Shown piece by piece: positions 50,644 through 61,420 of a stretch of DNA of 64,000 nt (its first letter is position 1; the number at the start of each line of letters is the position of its first letter). Location: contig NC_067206.1 in assembly GCF_026262505.1 (NCBI RefSeq), positions 26,427,896 through 26,491,895 on the forward strand, given 5' to 3'. Under the pieces are notes generated by a model that saw only the letters and a program-made list of their open reading frames with translations, ran no database searches and was not told the DNA's origin. This DNA is from Trichomonas vaginalis G3 (Eukaryota > Parabasalia > Trichomonadida > Trichomonadidae). A program made the translations under genes and the position numbers.

Positions 50644-51637
50644 TTAAACTTCCGCGGCCTTTGCATCTTCTGGGCTTGAAACACTTGGAGCGCAGCAGCA
50701 TGCGAAGCAGCTTGCACAGCAAGCATTGCAGCAGCAGCATGTGCAGCAAACGCAGCAAAGGATACAGCCAATGATGACAATGATAGCAACAATTAAAATA
50801 ATAGCCCAAAGTGGAAAACTTGTCTTCAATGTTACTACTTCGATGCCTTTGTCATCCTTTGAATAAACCTTTGGATAGTTTCCGACAGTGATGATGAACT
50901 TAGCAAACTTGCTAGCAAACTTAGTAGAACCGGATCTCTTTGAATACTTAACAATGGAGTGGGAACTATAATCAGAGGTTGTTTGATAGTCAGACCATGT
51001 TCTGTATTGCTTTGTGTTATTATTCTCAAAAACATAAATCTTGGTGCCCTTTCCTTCCTCTATTGTTTCATCGATGTAGGAATCTGTTGTGACCATTGCT
51101 ACTTGGTTAGCATGTTTGTATTTAAGAGCTGGGGCAGAACCTGTATAAGTCTAATTCGCCTGAGTCTTTTGTAGCTATTGTTACCCAGAAGTAATCTTGA
51201 ATATCATATCCAGAGACTCCATTTAATTCACCTTTAAGGAAGTAATGAGTGGGAGTATAAGGAATATTCATGATTTCAATATCGCAGGTAGCATCGTTGC
51301 ACTGAATTTGAGTGTATGGAGTATAGCATCTGTCTAATCCGGAGTATGTGTTGCAGGCTCCCATTACAATTGAAGGATTATCTATCCATTCTGTTTTATT
51401 TTCTTCAATTGAACCTGTATAGAAAGTAGTTTGAAGCTTGTAGCTCTGGTCAGATCCAATCATGAATGATCCTCTGATGCATAACGTTTCGCCAGATTGA
51501 AGAGGAGCAAATCCATCAAAGATTTGTGGACCTCCAGTGCTAATTGTGTCATATTTTTGTTGATAAGGAGTATAATCTAAATTGTAAGTGCAGCTTGTTC
51601 CTGCAGACACTGAATAAGATGCAAATAATGGAAGCAT
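50644..51637 (-). pseudogene. Surface protein with Cys-rich tail, split by a frameshift
   Basis: Two frames in series. The first (51637 down to 51122) starts MLPLFASYSVSAG, a short signal peptide, then a Cys-containing ectodomain to ELDLYRFCPSS. The second (51096 down) continues with VTTDSYIDETIEEGKGTK, then a membrane segment PLWAIILIVAIIVIIGCI and a tail of about 15 Cys (CCVCCTCCCC). The second frame, read upstream without its Met, gives GSAPALKYKHANQVA, which abuts the end of the first. A one-base shift near 51130 would join them, with no intron motif. It is either a pseudogene, a sequence error or a natural frameshift. The tail may be palmitoylated. Confidence 0.7.
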
Positions 51638-53440
51638 CTAAATAAAAATGAAATGAATTTCTCAAATTCTGAGTTACTTTGAAATATCAACCAATTGAAT
51701 AGTAATAGAAATATATTATTTATTAATAATATATTTTAAGAATAGTTATAACAAACTAGTTGTAAATGTCCATTATAACGGCTGTGAATTTTAAAAACAA
51801 AATTTTACAGCTATTCAATTATGAATATTTGATAAAAATTAAGATCAATGATAAAAGAAAATACTAAAATCACTTAGTTTTTATTAAAAAATATGAGGCA
51901 AAAATGTGGGGAATTTTATTAACCCAAATTTTGATAATTCTCTCAATAAAAAAACAAAATTGAATATGTAGCGCCGTTGGTAATACAATTTCTAAATTAA
52001 TTTCACTAAAAATATACATATATCATATAACAAACATATTATTATAAAATTAATTCAATAGAAAACCGTTAAGAAAGCTATTTTCAAAGTCTGGTGAAAT
52101 TATTGTTGTTTTTCAAATTTTTATTTTTTTGAACTAAGCTAATGATATTGTTTAAGATCACTCAGTTCACAAAATTGCGGTCATCGTACTCTTAAATTAG
52201 TTATGATATCAATTATATTTAAATATTGATTTTTGTTCAATATATTATCTATTGTTAAATTAAGATATTCTCAATTTTTTGATAAATTAATCGGTTATTG
52301 TTCAATTTTTATAGCACGTTCAACAAAAGTTGGACGTTGTTTTTTAATTTTACGTAAAATATATATTATGATAGCAGCTAATAAGGTTCTCTTCAATAAT
52401 TAATGCATAGTTTTAAAATTAAAAAAAGAAAAAGATCATATTGTTTATGACGTTCTTAAATGATTTATCGGTATTATTATTTGACCTTATTCCGTAGTAC
52501 AAGAACAATAGTTATGACTTTTCCGAATTTTTTTTCCCCCAATATTTTTTTTTTATTTTTCTCCAATAGCTGAACCATTCTGACCGCAATCTGAATGCAA
52601 TTTCAAATACAGACATCGTTAATATTTATTTTTCTCTTTTTATAGTTCGAGTTCAAATCATATTTTCAGATAAAAATATGCTCCAATTTTACTCAAATAT
52701 GTTTAACTGTAAAAGTTTGAAACAGTGTTTATATGTGGAAGTGTATAGAGTTAACTTAGAGTTGTTTTATTGATGAATTGAATTTGAACGGTATTTGAAT
52801 TAAATTGGATCATAGATTAAACTTCATAATACTCGCACTATTAGCATATAGGAGAGGTAAAGTTATTATATCGTTTAATTCTTTGAATTGGAATATGATG
52901 ATTTAAATTGTTAGTGGTACTCTGATTTTTATCGATACATCGAACTATTACAACTATTATAAAGCTTTTTTCATTTTAAACGTTTTAAAGACTCTTTTTT
53001 TTTTAATATGATTTCAACAAGTGACATTTCTGGGTGATATCATATTGGTTAGTCAGTACTAGTTTGTAGGTACTATCGATTCTATAAAGGTTACGTGCTC
53101 TAAAAACATCGCAGGTAGAGAAATAATGGAGAATTCAAAAAATCCATTTCAAACGACCTCAAGTAGTCGGTTTTGGAACTAAACTCAGAAAAATTTCAGG
53201 TGAATATTGGTGCATTGGTTTATCCTTTCTAATGAGCAGAATATTCCATATATTTTAAAAATTTGAAGACAATGAGAAATTTTCCTCTTTAATTTGTGCA
53301 GAATCAGTGTATAAGAGAAATTTGTTATATATTCCAATTCCTTTGGATAATTTTCTTTGCAACTCGCCCAAAATTTTTTGTCAGAGAAAATTTCCAAAAT
53401 TCAATAATTTTTATTCTGACAATTTGGCAGATTTTCAAAT
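51638..53440. other. AT-rich intergenic region
   Basis: About 1.8 kb without a credible gene. A minus-strand frame at 53185 (70 codons) lacks any signature. Long T runs occur at about 52530 and 52995. Nothing else is recognised. Confidence 0.55.
51647..51656 (-). promoter_or_regulatory. Inr-like elements of the surface protein gene
   Basis: Two overlapping minus-strand TCATT copies lie 12 and 17 bases before the ATG at 51637. Their presence supports the listed start and shows that the promoter is kept. Confidence 0.55.
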
Positions 53441-53737
53441 ATGGATAGTGTTATATTCACCAACGAGACATTTTCTATTCTAGCTCCAGAAGGAATCGCC
53501 AACCAAATTAATTTTGAGCTTAATAATGCCGACCGAGAATTTCTCATAAATAATTTAATACGAGATCAAGAACATTATAAGAGCGATGCAAATGGAGTTG
53601 TAGGAGCTGATGATATTGATCATATAGCTCGTTCATTTGTAGCGCATTATACAGTAAAAGTTCATTTATCAAGAAAACAAATTCAATTAAGAATCACCGA
53701 ATTAGAGTTTCTTGATGAAAATCAATTACTTTCTTAG
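53441..53737 (+). CDS. Small protein of unknown function, 98 aa
   Basis: A 98-residue acidic protein with an N-terminal hydrophobic start (MDSVIFTNETFSILAPEG) and a helical middle. The C-terminal half DIDHIARSFVAHYTVKVHLS reads like a small helical fold. No family is recognised. It ends 75 bases from the convergent coiled-coil gene, too close for a separate terminator, so 3' ends may overlap. The intact frame and the short tidy spacer support a real gene. Confidence 0.6.
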   Translation: MDSVIFTNETFSILAPEGIANQINFELNNADREFLINNLIRDQEHYKSDANGVVGADDIDHIARSFVAHYTVKVHLSRKQIQLRITELEFLDENQLLS

Positions 53738-53811
53738 ACTTTTCGGATTGTGAATAATAAAAGCAAATAAAAACAATTTTTTTAAATATAAAAACAACAG
53801 TAAAGTTCACC

Positions 53812-55812
53812 TTATTTAAATTGGATATTCTTCACAACTTGAGCGAGCTTAGCATAGTTTGAACGAGTTTCCTTGAGGATACTTTCAAAATTCTGAATAA
53901 TTTCTTGGCTTGTTGCCTGGGCTTCATCTCTTGTCCTCAGCTCATAATGAAGCTTATCAATTTCATTTTGCATCTGTGAAATCTTCATTTTATAAGCATG
54001 AAGAGTCACATTCATTGGCTGATTACTTTCTTCTTGCTTGAAAACAGGGCAATTCTTTGCTTTTTCGGCTTCAAGGATAATAATCTTTGAGCGTAGTCTG
54101 TTTAATTCTTTTGTAAGAGCGACTGACTGGTTGTTATTTTGAGATGATATATGTTGACGCCTTGCTTCTGTAAGTTTGGCATCCAAATCCATAACCTTTT
54201 CTACCAAATCAAGCTTCTCTTTATCTTGATTAATCATATCATTTGCTCTTTGCTTTTCATCCTGAAGTGATCTCTTCAAATTACTGATTGTTGCCTCATA
54301 ATCCATGACTTTCTTTGTTAGTTCACTATTCATAGATTTAGCTTTTTCAATTTCGGTCTTCTGCTGCGTTTCAAGCTTTGAAAGTTTTTCTGTAAGCATA
54401 ACATTATTAATTTTTGCTTCTTCTAATTGTGAAGTTGTTTTCATGAGTTCGTCCCTCATGTTATTCATTTGTTTTGTTGTCTGACTAATATTTGTGCCTA
54501 TAGCATTATCTTTAGCTGTTAATTTCTCCTTTAACATGCCATTGTCTGATGAAATAATATCATATTTCCTTTGTAACTCTTTGAATTTTTCGTTTGATGT
54601 TTCTGAAACTTTTTGTGATTCTTTTAACTTCTTCAATAAATCTTCATATTGTGTTTGTAACTTTATCTGCTCTGCACTGCACGAACTCTGTAAATTCTTA
54701 ATTGTTGCATTAAGTCTTTCTATTTCGCACTTTGATTGTTCATATTGAGCAGAAATTTGTGCTTTTGATGTCGATAAAGATGCAACTTCCGAATTTGCAT
54801 TCATTATCTTTGTAGAAAGATCTGCATTCTCTTGAGTAAGATTTGCTATTTGATCTTTAAACATTTGCATTTGTTGAGATGATTGCTTTACTTGATTTTG
54901 AATTTGTTTGCTCATTGAGTTGTCAAAATCATTTTTCATTTTTACAGAATCTGCTTTGAGAGTTTCGATTTGAGCTTTCAATTGATCGATTTGCTGTTGA
55001 AGAGCTTGATTTGCTACTTTCAATGTTTCATTGGATATGTTTGCCTGGTCAAGGCTTTGTTCTGTTTCAGATTTATAAGATTTAATTCTTGTGATTTCTT
55101 TTTCTAAAGAAGCAACCTTTTCATTTGCAGCATTAAGATCTGCTTTTACTGAATCTTGTGTCTTCTGAAGTTCTTCGTATTGGCGAGATTTTTCATTTAA
55201 TTTGCCAATTAAAGCAGCTTGCTCTTCTTCAACTTCACTTGCATGCTCTTGCATTGACTCGAGTTCTGCTGCACTCTTTTTAGTCTGTTCTTGTAAATCA
55301 TTGATTTCTTTTTGTAATTTAGAAATTTCTTCGTCTTTGGATGAAATTGTAGTCTTAAGTTGTGCATTTTCTTCTTGTAAGTGCTTCTGTTCGAATGTTG
55401 CTGATTCTACAACGTTATTTGCGTTATCTAACTGCTTTTTAAGATCGAAAAGAGTAGATTCTGTATCCATTGCCTTATTCCTAGTTTCTGTAAGCTCTGG
55501 TTCTAATCCGGCTAGCTTGTTCTTAAGTTCAGTAATTAAAGCGTTCTTTCTCTCCAATTCGTTCTGAATATCTCCAATTCCGGTCAACTTACTTCTTTCT
55601 TCTGCAAGTTCTTGTTCTAAACGTTCGATTTGAAGTTCGAATTGATGCTTCTCCTTCTCGACGACAATAAGTTTTTGTTCGTATTCTTTATTTTTTTCGC
55701 ATAAGCGCTTCATGCTTGGTGGAACATTCGGTTCTTTGTCTTTACCTTTCTTTGTTATGACAACATTGGGTTCAGCATTTTCGCGAGAGCGTGGTTTTGG
55801 GATTTTCGACAT
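53812..55812 (-). CDS. Long coiled-coil protein, 666 aa
   Basis: Residues 1 to 40 are basic and polar (PKPRSRENAEPNVVITKKGK). From about 45 to 590 the sequence is a nearly unbroken heptad coiled coil (KNKEYEQKLIVVEKEKHQFE, LQQQIDQLKAQIETLKADS). The C-terminal 60 residues are helical. No motor, kinase or membrane segment is seen. The layout resembles golgins or cytoskeletal linkers, and a structural role is likely, but the family cannot be named. It is not tandemly repeated at the DNA level, unlike the 38055 gene. The frame is intact. Confidence 0.85.
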   Translation of the reverse strand: MSKIPKPRSRENAEPNVVITKKGKDKEPNVPPSMKRLCEKNKEYEQKLIVVEKEKHQFELQIERLEQELAEERSKLTGIGDIQNELERKNALITELKNKLAGLEPELTETRNKAMDTESTLFDLKKQLDNANNVVESATFEQKHLQEENAQLKTTISSKDEEISKLQKEINDLQEQTKKSAAELESMQEHASEVEEEQAALIGKLNEKSRQYEELQKTQDSVKADLNAANEKVASLEKEITRIKSYKSETEQSLDQANISNETLKVANQALQQQIDQLKAQIETLKADSVKMKNDFDNSMSKQIQNQVKQSSQQMQMFKDQIANLTQENADLSTKIMNANSEVASLSTSKAQISAQYEQSKCEIERLNATIKNLQSSCSAEQIKLQTQYEDLLKKLKESQKVSETSNEKFKELQRKYDIISSDNGMLKEKLTAKDNAIGTNISQTTKQMNNMRDELMKTTSQLEEAKINNVMLTEKLSKLETQQKTEIEKAKSMNSELTKKVMDYEATISNLKRSLQDEKQRANDMINQDKEKLDLVEKVMDLDAKLTEARRQHISSQNNNQSVALTKELNRLRSKIIILEAEKAKNCPVFKQEESNQPMNVTLHAYKMKISQMQNEIDKLHYELRTRDEAQATSQEIIQNFESILKETRSNYAKLAQVVKNIQFK

Positions 55813-55831
55813 TTATTTTTAAACGTACAGT

Positions 55832-55836
55832 AATGA
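55832..55836 (-). promoter_or_regulatory. Inr-like element of the coiled-coil gene
   Basis: Minus-strand TCATT, 22 bases before the ATG at 55812. Confidence 0.55.
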
Positions 55837-56558
55837 AGCAAAATTTTATGCATAACTTTGAATAATTTCCCCAACATTAGATTTGTATATAGAAGGGAAT
55901 ATCATGCTTTATTTTTTGCAACTAAAAGTTTGAGATTGGAATAGAGGAACTTGCATTTTCAATCTGGAACTAATATCTCATAATAAATATATATTAAATT
56001 GAAAATAAAGTAAGTTTGTACTAGAGATAAAGAATATTTTAGTTTATTTCAAATGAAATAGAATAGATTTATGTAGTTTTCTTTCATGGTAAAAAGTATC
56101 ATATTATATAACGCCAAATCAACAGTTTACTCGATTTACAATATGTATTATATTATCAATATAAAACAAAATCTTCAAAAGCTGCCACATTGCTAAATTA
56201 CTTTGGGAAACTTCATTATGTGAGCAATTCATATCCAAATAAATTTGCTGATCAAAAGAACTAGTGTCTCGAATTGAGATTTACTTAGATTTCGGAGGTA
56301 AAATAATGAATTATCAATCGTTCGTCTGTAGGATATGTGTAATTTCATCTTTTGTGGAAATTTATTATATCTGTAATTCGATTGGTCGATTTATTGATTA
56401 GTGAAATGATGTAGAAATCACTTTCTCCAAAGATTTTAAAATTAATTTTTGTTTAAATCAATCCCATACAACTAAACATAATGTTTGAAATGCAGGAAGC
56501 AATATTATTCTTCGTTTGGATCTCAAACTGGCCGACCAAATATTTTCAGAAAAATATC

Positions 56559-56563
56559 TCACT
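56559..56563 (+). promoter_or_regulatory. Inr-like element of the MOCOS-like gene
   Basis: TCACT with its A nine bases before the ATG at 56570. This also argues against the earlier in-frame TTG as start. Confidence 0.6.
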
Positions 56564-56569
56564 AAGAAA

Positions 56570-58051
56570 ATGCGCTTTTGGAGTCTTTGGCTTCTTTTGC
56601 TCCTTTCTTTGGCATTTGATGCTGTTTTAGCCTATTTCTTGCTACAGAATGGATCCCATGAGATTGAATGGGTAACTAATTTAAAGAATAACTACGGATA
56701 TGAAGGTAAACTTAGCAGAATTCGTAGAACAGATATGCTTCAACTTAATGGTTCTACATATCTTGACTATACAGGCAGTGGTCTCTACCGTACATCACAA
56801 ATTCGTGATATTATGGCAACCCTTCAACAAAACTTATTTGCTAACCCTCACTCTGAGTCTCCAGCTTCTTCATTTACAACAGATCTTGTTGAAGAAGTCA
56901 GAGAAGAAGTTTTGAAGTTTGTTGGCGCAAATGCAAATGAATACTCAGTAATCTTCACAGCGTCTGCAACATCATCACTCAAACTTCTTGCAGAGTCATT
57001 CCCATGGTCGAACGAGTCCCTCTATCTTTACACAAGAGATAATCATAACTCAGTTTTAGGAGTTCGCCGCTGGGCAAGGCACTTTGGAGGAAACTTCAAG
57101 GCGGTCGATCCATCAGACCTTGAAGGCGATGGAAAAACCCTTACATCCTCAAACGATGGCCCTTATAACTTATTTGCTTTTCCAGCTGAAGAGAACTTCG
57201 CCGGAAAGAAGTACGATCTCAACCTCATTCAGAAATTCAGAACAACAGACTACGGAAACAAGTTCGCCAAAGGAAAATGGTTTGTTTTACTTGATGCCGC
57301 CGCATATCTCCCAACAAACCGCTTAAACCTCAAGAAGACACAAGCAGATTTCGTTGTCATGAGTTTCTACAAGATCTTCGGCTATCCAAACCTCGGAGCT
57401 CTCATTGTAAGAAATGATGCCCTTAAATATCTCGAGAAACGCGATTTCTCAGGCGGCACAGTTGTTATTGCAACATGTGGTACAGACTACGTTCTCTTCC
57501 AGCCACGTACTTGCGCCAAATTCGAAGATGGAACAATTCCATTTTTATCTATCATTGCTTTGAAGGAAGGCTTCAAGAAACTTAACGAGCTTGGCATTGA
57601 CAACATCAACAAGCACGTATGGGCTCTTACAAGAGAACTCTACACCAGATTATCCAGATTAAGACATAAATCTACAGGAAGGCCAGTAGTTAAGATCTAC
57701 GGTAACCACATGAAGAACAATGACAAGTTACAGGGTGGTATTCTCGCTGTTAACTTCTTGAATCAGACAGGCGGATTCGTCGGATACAATGAAGTCATGA
57801 AGAAGTCCGCCAAAGCTAACATCAACCTCCGTGTTGGATGCTTCTGCAATCCAGGTGCATGCACAGCTGCCGCTGGACTCCAGGACGACCAAGTAATGCA
57901 GTATTTCAGCAAAAAGACTTCTTGCCACGACGCTATTGATATTGTTGATGGTGTTCCCCTTGGTGCAGTAAGAATCTCACTCGGTGCATATACAACTATC
58001 GAAGATGTCGTTAAAATAGAACAATTCGTAATTGATAACTTCGTCCATTAA
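56570..58051 (+). CDS. Membrane-anchored class V aminotransferase, MOCOS N-terminal-domain type, 493 aa
   Basis: The N-terminus MRFWSLWLLLLLSLAFDAVL is a signal anchor (residues 2 to 22). The remainder is a PLP enzyme of the cysteine desulfurase family closest to the N-terminal domain of molybdenum cofactor sulfurase: YLDYTGSGLYRTSQI, NPHSESPAS, DNHNSVLGVRRWA, LDAAAYLPTNRL, and SFYKIFGYPNLGALIV with the PLP Lys. RVGCFCNPGACTAA holds the likely persulfide Cys. The reaction would be removal of sulfur from cysteine. The MOSC domain that normally follows is absent, and the anchor places the enzyme in the secretory path, unusual for this family. Codons are GC-rich at third positions. The frame is intact. 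Confidence 0.85.
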   Translation: MRFWSLWLLLLLSLAFDAVLAYFLLQNGSHEIEWVTNLKNNYGYEGKLSRIRRTDMLQLNGSTYLDYTGSGLYRTSQIRDIMATLQQNLFANPHSESPASSFTTDLVEEVREEVLKFVGANANEYSVIFTASATSSLKLLAESFPWSNESLYLYTRDNHNSVLGVRRWARHFGGNFKAVDPSDLEGDGKTLTSSNDGPYNLFAFPAEENFAGKKYDLNLIQKFRTTDYGNKFAKGKWFVLLDAAAYLPTNRLNLKKTQADFVVMSFYKIFGYPNLGALIVRNDALKYLEKRDFSGGTVVIATCGTDYVLFQPRTCAKFEDGTIPFLSIIALKEGFKKLNELGIDNINKHVWALTRELYTRLSRLRHKSTGRPVVKIYGNHMKNNDKLQGGILAVNFLNQTGGFVGYNEVMKKSAKANINLRVGCFCNPGACTAAAGLQDDQVMQYFSKKTSCHDAIDIVDGVPLGAVRISLGAYTTIEDVVKIEQFVIDNFVH

Positions 58052-58462
58052 ATTATACAAAAACTTATCCGTGTAAACATAACAATTTAATTCAATTTTT
58101 CTTTTTATTTCGGAAATATTATAAAACATCATTATATAACTTAGTTTTATAAGTTGATATTGGAGAATTAGACTAGATCTTCTATGAAGTCTCCCCAGAG
58201 AATTTTTATAAATCTATTTTCTATTCCATTATTTTTTCATATTATTCAAAATTTATGCAATTATTCATAATGAAATCACCAATAACAGGAAGTCGTGTTT
58301 GAATTAAGGTTGCAGTTTTATGAGTTGTGTTACTTTTATAGGTCTCTTGTGTATGACTTAAAATATCTAAAAAAAAATTTAACTCTCATTCGGAAAAGGC
58401 CGGAGCCGAAGTTATATATATATATATATATATTCGAATTTAGAAGTATTGATATAAATTTA
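58052..58462. other. Intergenic region with a TA microsatellite
   Basis: About 410 bases between convergent genes. A (TA)n tract lies at about 58413 to 58433, after a GC-richer patch AAAAGGCCGGAGCCGAAG. Nothing else is recognised. Confidence 0.6.
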
Positions 58463-60049
58463 TTAATAATAGCCATAATGTACAGCTTTGATATGGGCAT
58501 AACACTCATTTAGTGAATTAAAGCATGCTTTGCAACGCCAGCAGAAATGTGCGCCACAGAGGCATGTCATTAGATCGCTACCTATCTCTCTGAAGATCAT
58601 AACTCCGCATCGTGGACATTTCTTCTTACAGTCATTTTCGGGAAGATTTTCTTCTAAGTTTTTCCTGCAAACCTCACCTTGGTTGTGGTGTGTCATGCAC
58701 TTCTTGCAGAATCTCTTATGGCAGATTGGACATTCCGAGATCTTGTTGAAATCATAGACTGTTTCTCCGTGTTCTGGACAGGAAAAGATTTTTTCGGGTG
58801 ATGTATGCAATGTAGCAATGATAACTGATTTAAGCCAACGCTGCATCAAATCAAACACTTTGTCATCTGAAAGAGAAAAGAACATCTGACCGATAGGTGA
58901 GTATCCTTCGAAGTTGATCGCGCGTGGCATTTTGTTGTACTTATTTCCTTTATTCTCATTAAATGTATCATCTAAAAACTTTTCTAAACATGTCAAACAA
59001 AAATGTTTCGCTTGACTTGTATTGTTTTTAACATCATATGCAACAATGTAATTCTTACTTTCTTCTGGATTGTCACATATATCGGTGCATCCAAATACTT
59101 TGACGTCATCAAAATCTTCGATTTCATTTTCATAAACAAAATCAGACAAAATGGATTTCGCAGTTTCACTTTCGTTTTCTGGAACAATCAAAAGTTTTCG
59201 TTGACTGTCAACAACCCAATATGGTGAGATTTCACTAGTTTTGCTGATAACTAATGAAAGAGAAACATCTTTCTTGATGTTCAATGTTTTGAATGGTGGA
59301 TGAAATTCTACATCTTCTTCTAAAATGTTCCTTGCTTTTTGTGCATCTTGCCATGACATACCGATTTTATTATTATCACGGAAACAAACGATATCATGTG
59401 CTCTCAAGTATTCAAGAAGAAATTCAACTGCACCTTGCGAGTTGAATAAACTTGGATGGAATTTGTAAGCTGGAGGATTGAAGATAACTTCATCAACTGC
59501 AATGTTCTCATGTTGACTTAATTCTCGTAAATCACAGACGTATTCGGTCTTTGGATTTTGATTGAATCGGATGACTTCTGAAGGAATTTGAATAGCTTTG
59601 TTTGAAACTAAAACAAGAGGAATGTTTTTGTCAATGTATGAAATTCTCAATGATTTGTCTGGATCATTCAGCAAATTGATATTTTTCAAACAAAAATCAA
59701 AACAATGCTTATCAAATTTGTAAAAGAAAAGTGAATTAGTGTCAACAAGTCTTGTGATTAACTTATCGTCAATTGAATACACTTCTAAACTGATGTTATT
59801 CATGATTTCAATAGCAAACATTGTTTCACCAACAAATGGCATGAGAGAAGCAATATCTTTAACTGTTTTTTCAATCATTTGTTGCATCTTTGGGTCTTCA
59901 ATGACTATTTTGTTTTGGTAAACCTTCAATTTCATGTTTGGAGAAACCATGTCAAGAATCATTGTGAAATAATCTGAATGGACACATCCTGGACAAGTCA
60001 ATGAACGTGAAATTGTTCTTATCAGTGAATCTATCGAATTCATCATCAT
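58463..60049 (-). CDS. RBR-type (RING-IBR-RING) protein with Ser at the expected catalytic Cys, 528 aa
   Basis: The C-terminal 220 residues are a RING-IBR-RING module. An unusual first RING lies near residues 315 to 355 (KHFCLTCLEKF). The IBR has CPEHGETVYDF and ECPICHKRFCKKCMTHHNQG. RING2 starts at Cys478: CPRCGVMIFREIGSDLMTC, then CGAHFCWRC. Aligned with Parkin or HHARI, the Cys that carries ubiquitin thioester lies just after the Gly; here it is Ser491. The first 300 residues have no named domain. Zinc ligands are kept, so the fold is probably retained while transfer activity is doubtful. The upstream sequence suggests it was the end of a longer gene. No Inr precedes this ATG. Confidence 0.75.
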   Translation of the reverse strand: MMMNSIDSLIRTISRSLTCPGCVHSDYFTMILDMVSPNMKLKVYQNKIVIEDPKMQQMIEKTVKDIASLMPFVGETMFAIEIMNNISLEVYSIDDKLITRLVDTNSLFFYKFDKHCFDFCLKNINLLNDPDKSLRISYIDKNIPLVLVSNKAIQIPSEVIRFNQNPKTEYVCDLRELSQHENIAVDEVIFNPPAYKFHPSLFNSQGAVEFLLEYLRAHDIVCFRDNNKIGMSWQDAQKARNILEEDVEFHPPFKTLNIKKDVSLSLVISKTSEISPYWVVDSQRKLLIVPENESETAKSILSDFVYENEIEDFDDVKVFGCTDICDNPEESKNYIVAYDVKNNTSQAKHFCLTCLEKFLDDTFNENKGNKYNKMPRAINFEGYSPIGQMFFSLSDDKVFDLMQRWLKSVIIATLHTSPEKIFSCPEHGETVYDFNKISECPICHKRFCKKCMTHHNQGEVCRKNLEENLPENDCKKKCPRCGVMIFREIGSDLMTCLCGAHFCWRCKACFNSLNECYAHIKAVHYGYY

Positions 60050-60215
60050 TCAAGTAAGCATCAGCTATACTATCATATTCTCTCTCTTCTCTTGTCTTAG
60101 ATCTTTGTTCAGCACTTTCCAAAATCAGATATTTATAATTTCCATGAACATTTGAAATTTTATGCATATAATTCATATCATTCTTGCAGCCATTGATTGC
60201 GAAACTACAGTTCAT
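59952..60215 (-). pseudogene. Fragment of the helicase-RBR locus, 87 codons
   Basis: A short frame (MNCSFAINGCKNDMNYMHKI) overlapping the start of the RBR frame by 98 bases in another phase. It lies in line with the upstream and downstream fragments on the same strand and has no Inr before its ATG. It is read as part of one decayed gene. Confidence 0.55.
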
Positions 60216-60279
60216 GATTGCGCTCTGTGTATCTCAGAAAACAAACAAAACAAAAATGGAAGAATTAGGATTTTGCGTG

Positions 60280-61404
60280 TTAAATAAATTCAAATGTGAT
60301 TTGATGTTCGAAAAACAAAGGAATTAAACAGGATTTGCTCTCACACAATGATAAAATGTCTTTGGCACTTGTTTCTGGTGTCATTTCAGGTGAAATGACT
60401 GTTAAATTCGATGTTTGTTTTTGGTATTCGTTAATTATGTTCTTAACATCGAATAAAGAGTCAACAAAGTAGACAATCTTAGATCCATATCTATTCCTAT
60501 TGTTAGTAGCATATGTAAGTGCTTCAATTTGCGATTTTTGGGCAAATTGAAGATTAATATTTAATTGTTTGGTATCGGAAACTTCGAAACCAACATCAAT
60601 GGGATTAGAAAGTGATAGAATGAACTTCAGTTGACGTTCTTTGCATATTTTTCTTACAACGTCTAAGATACTAAAGTATTTGATGTTTTTATGGTCAATT
60701 GCGTGGTAAACAACCAACATTTTAGGTGTGTTCTTATCACAGTTTTGTATCATGAATGTTGTTGCGTCGAAAATTGAAATGAAAGCGAGAACTTTACGAT
60801 CTTCGTTAAATGCTGTTTGTAAACTATTGAGATCTGTAACAATATCGAGTTCTGTGTATCGGTTATGGAACCATAATGCGTTTTCATGTATCAAACCCTC
60901 GTCATCTGATGTAAAAATGATAATATTGGTTCTACTGTCAGTAAGTTTGAAAAGCGGGATGAGGATTCGATCACGGTACTCATAGTTGAATGCATAAACA
61001 CTTGGATATTCAAAAATTTTGTGTGTGTAAGGAGGATAGTAAATAAATGAGTATTGATCTGTTTGTTCTTGAGTAATAGATAAGCAAGCATGGTATAAAG
61101 CACGAGCAGATTGAATTTCATCCTGGTCTTCGGAATTACGTATACTTTCTAACAAAAATATTCCGAATTCAAAAAAGTCGATAATATTATTAAAACCATT
61201 TCCATTGTTTGGCTTGCACTTAGCAAGAATTTGAGTATGTGAAAGAAATTCATCAAGAAAAGTACTTCAAGATTGTAGATTTTTGATATTCTTTAAAGAG
61301 GTTATACAATCAGCAATCAGTTGGTGAACTTTGTCCTCTGAAGCTCGTGAAGCAGTAATAGCGAGATCCTTTAAGCTGGAATCACATCTACTTATTATAT
61401 CCAT
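60280..61404 (-). pseudogene. Degenerate DEAH-type helicase fragment with in-frame stop
   Basis: The gene start is probably the ATG at 61404 (MDIISRCDSSLKDLAITASR), with an Inr-like TCATT 19 bases upstream. The frame is interrupted by TGA at 61267 to 61269, then stays open in the same phase to 60280. The product has helicase-like order: IIIFTSDDEGLIHENALWF, then VVYHAIDHKNIKYFSILDVV where DEAH helicases have a DEAH box and following helix, then KIVYFVDSLFDVKNII. The DEAH box and P-loop residues are not preserved. With the RBR part it recalls DEAH helicase-RBR fusions. The locus has at least three breaks. Confidence 0.6.
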
Positions 61405-61420
61405 TTCAACTTTAAAAAAA

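Larger units (their letters stand above)
55813..56569. other. Divergent promoter region
   Basis: About 760 bases between the coiled-coil gene and the MOCOS-like gene, which are transcribed away from each other. It holds Inr-like elements at both edges and is otherwise AT-rich. Confidence 0.5.

Noticed and set aside
54494-55567. Plus-strand frames of 84 and 121 codons in the coiled-coil gene
   Set aside because: Reverse-strand shadows of a Ser/Glu/Lys-rich coding sequence.
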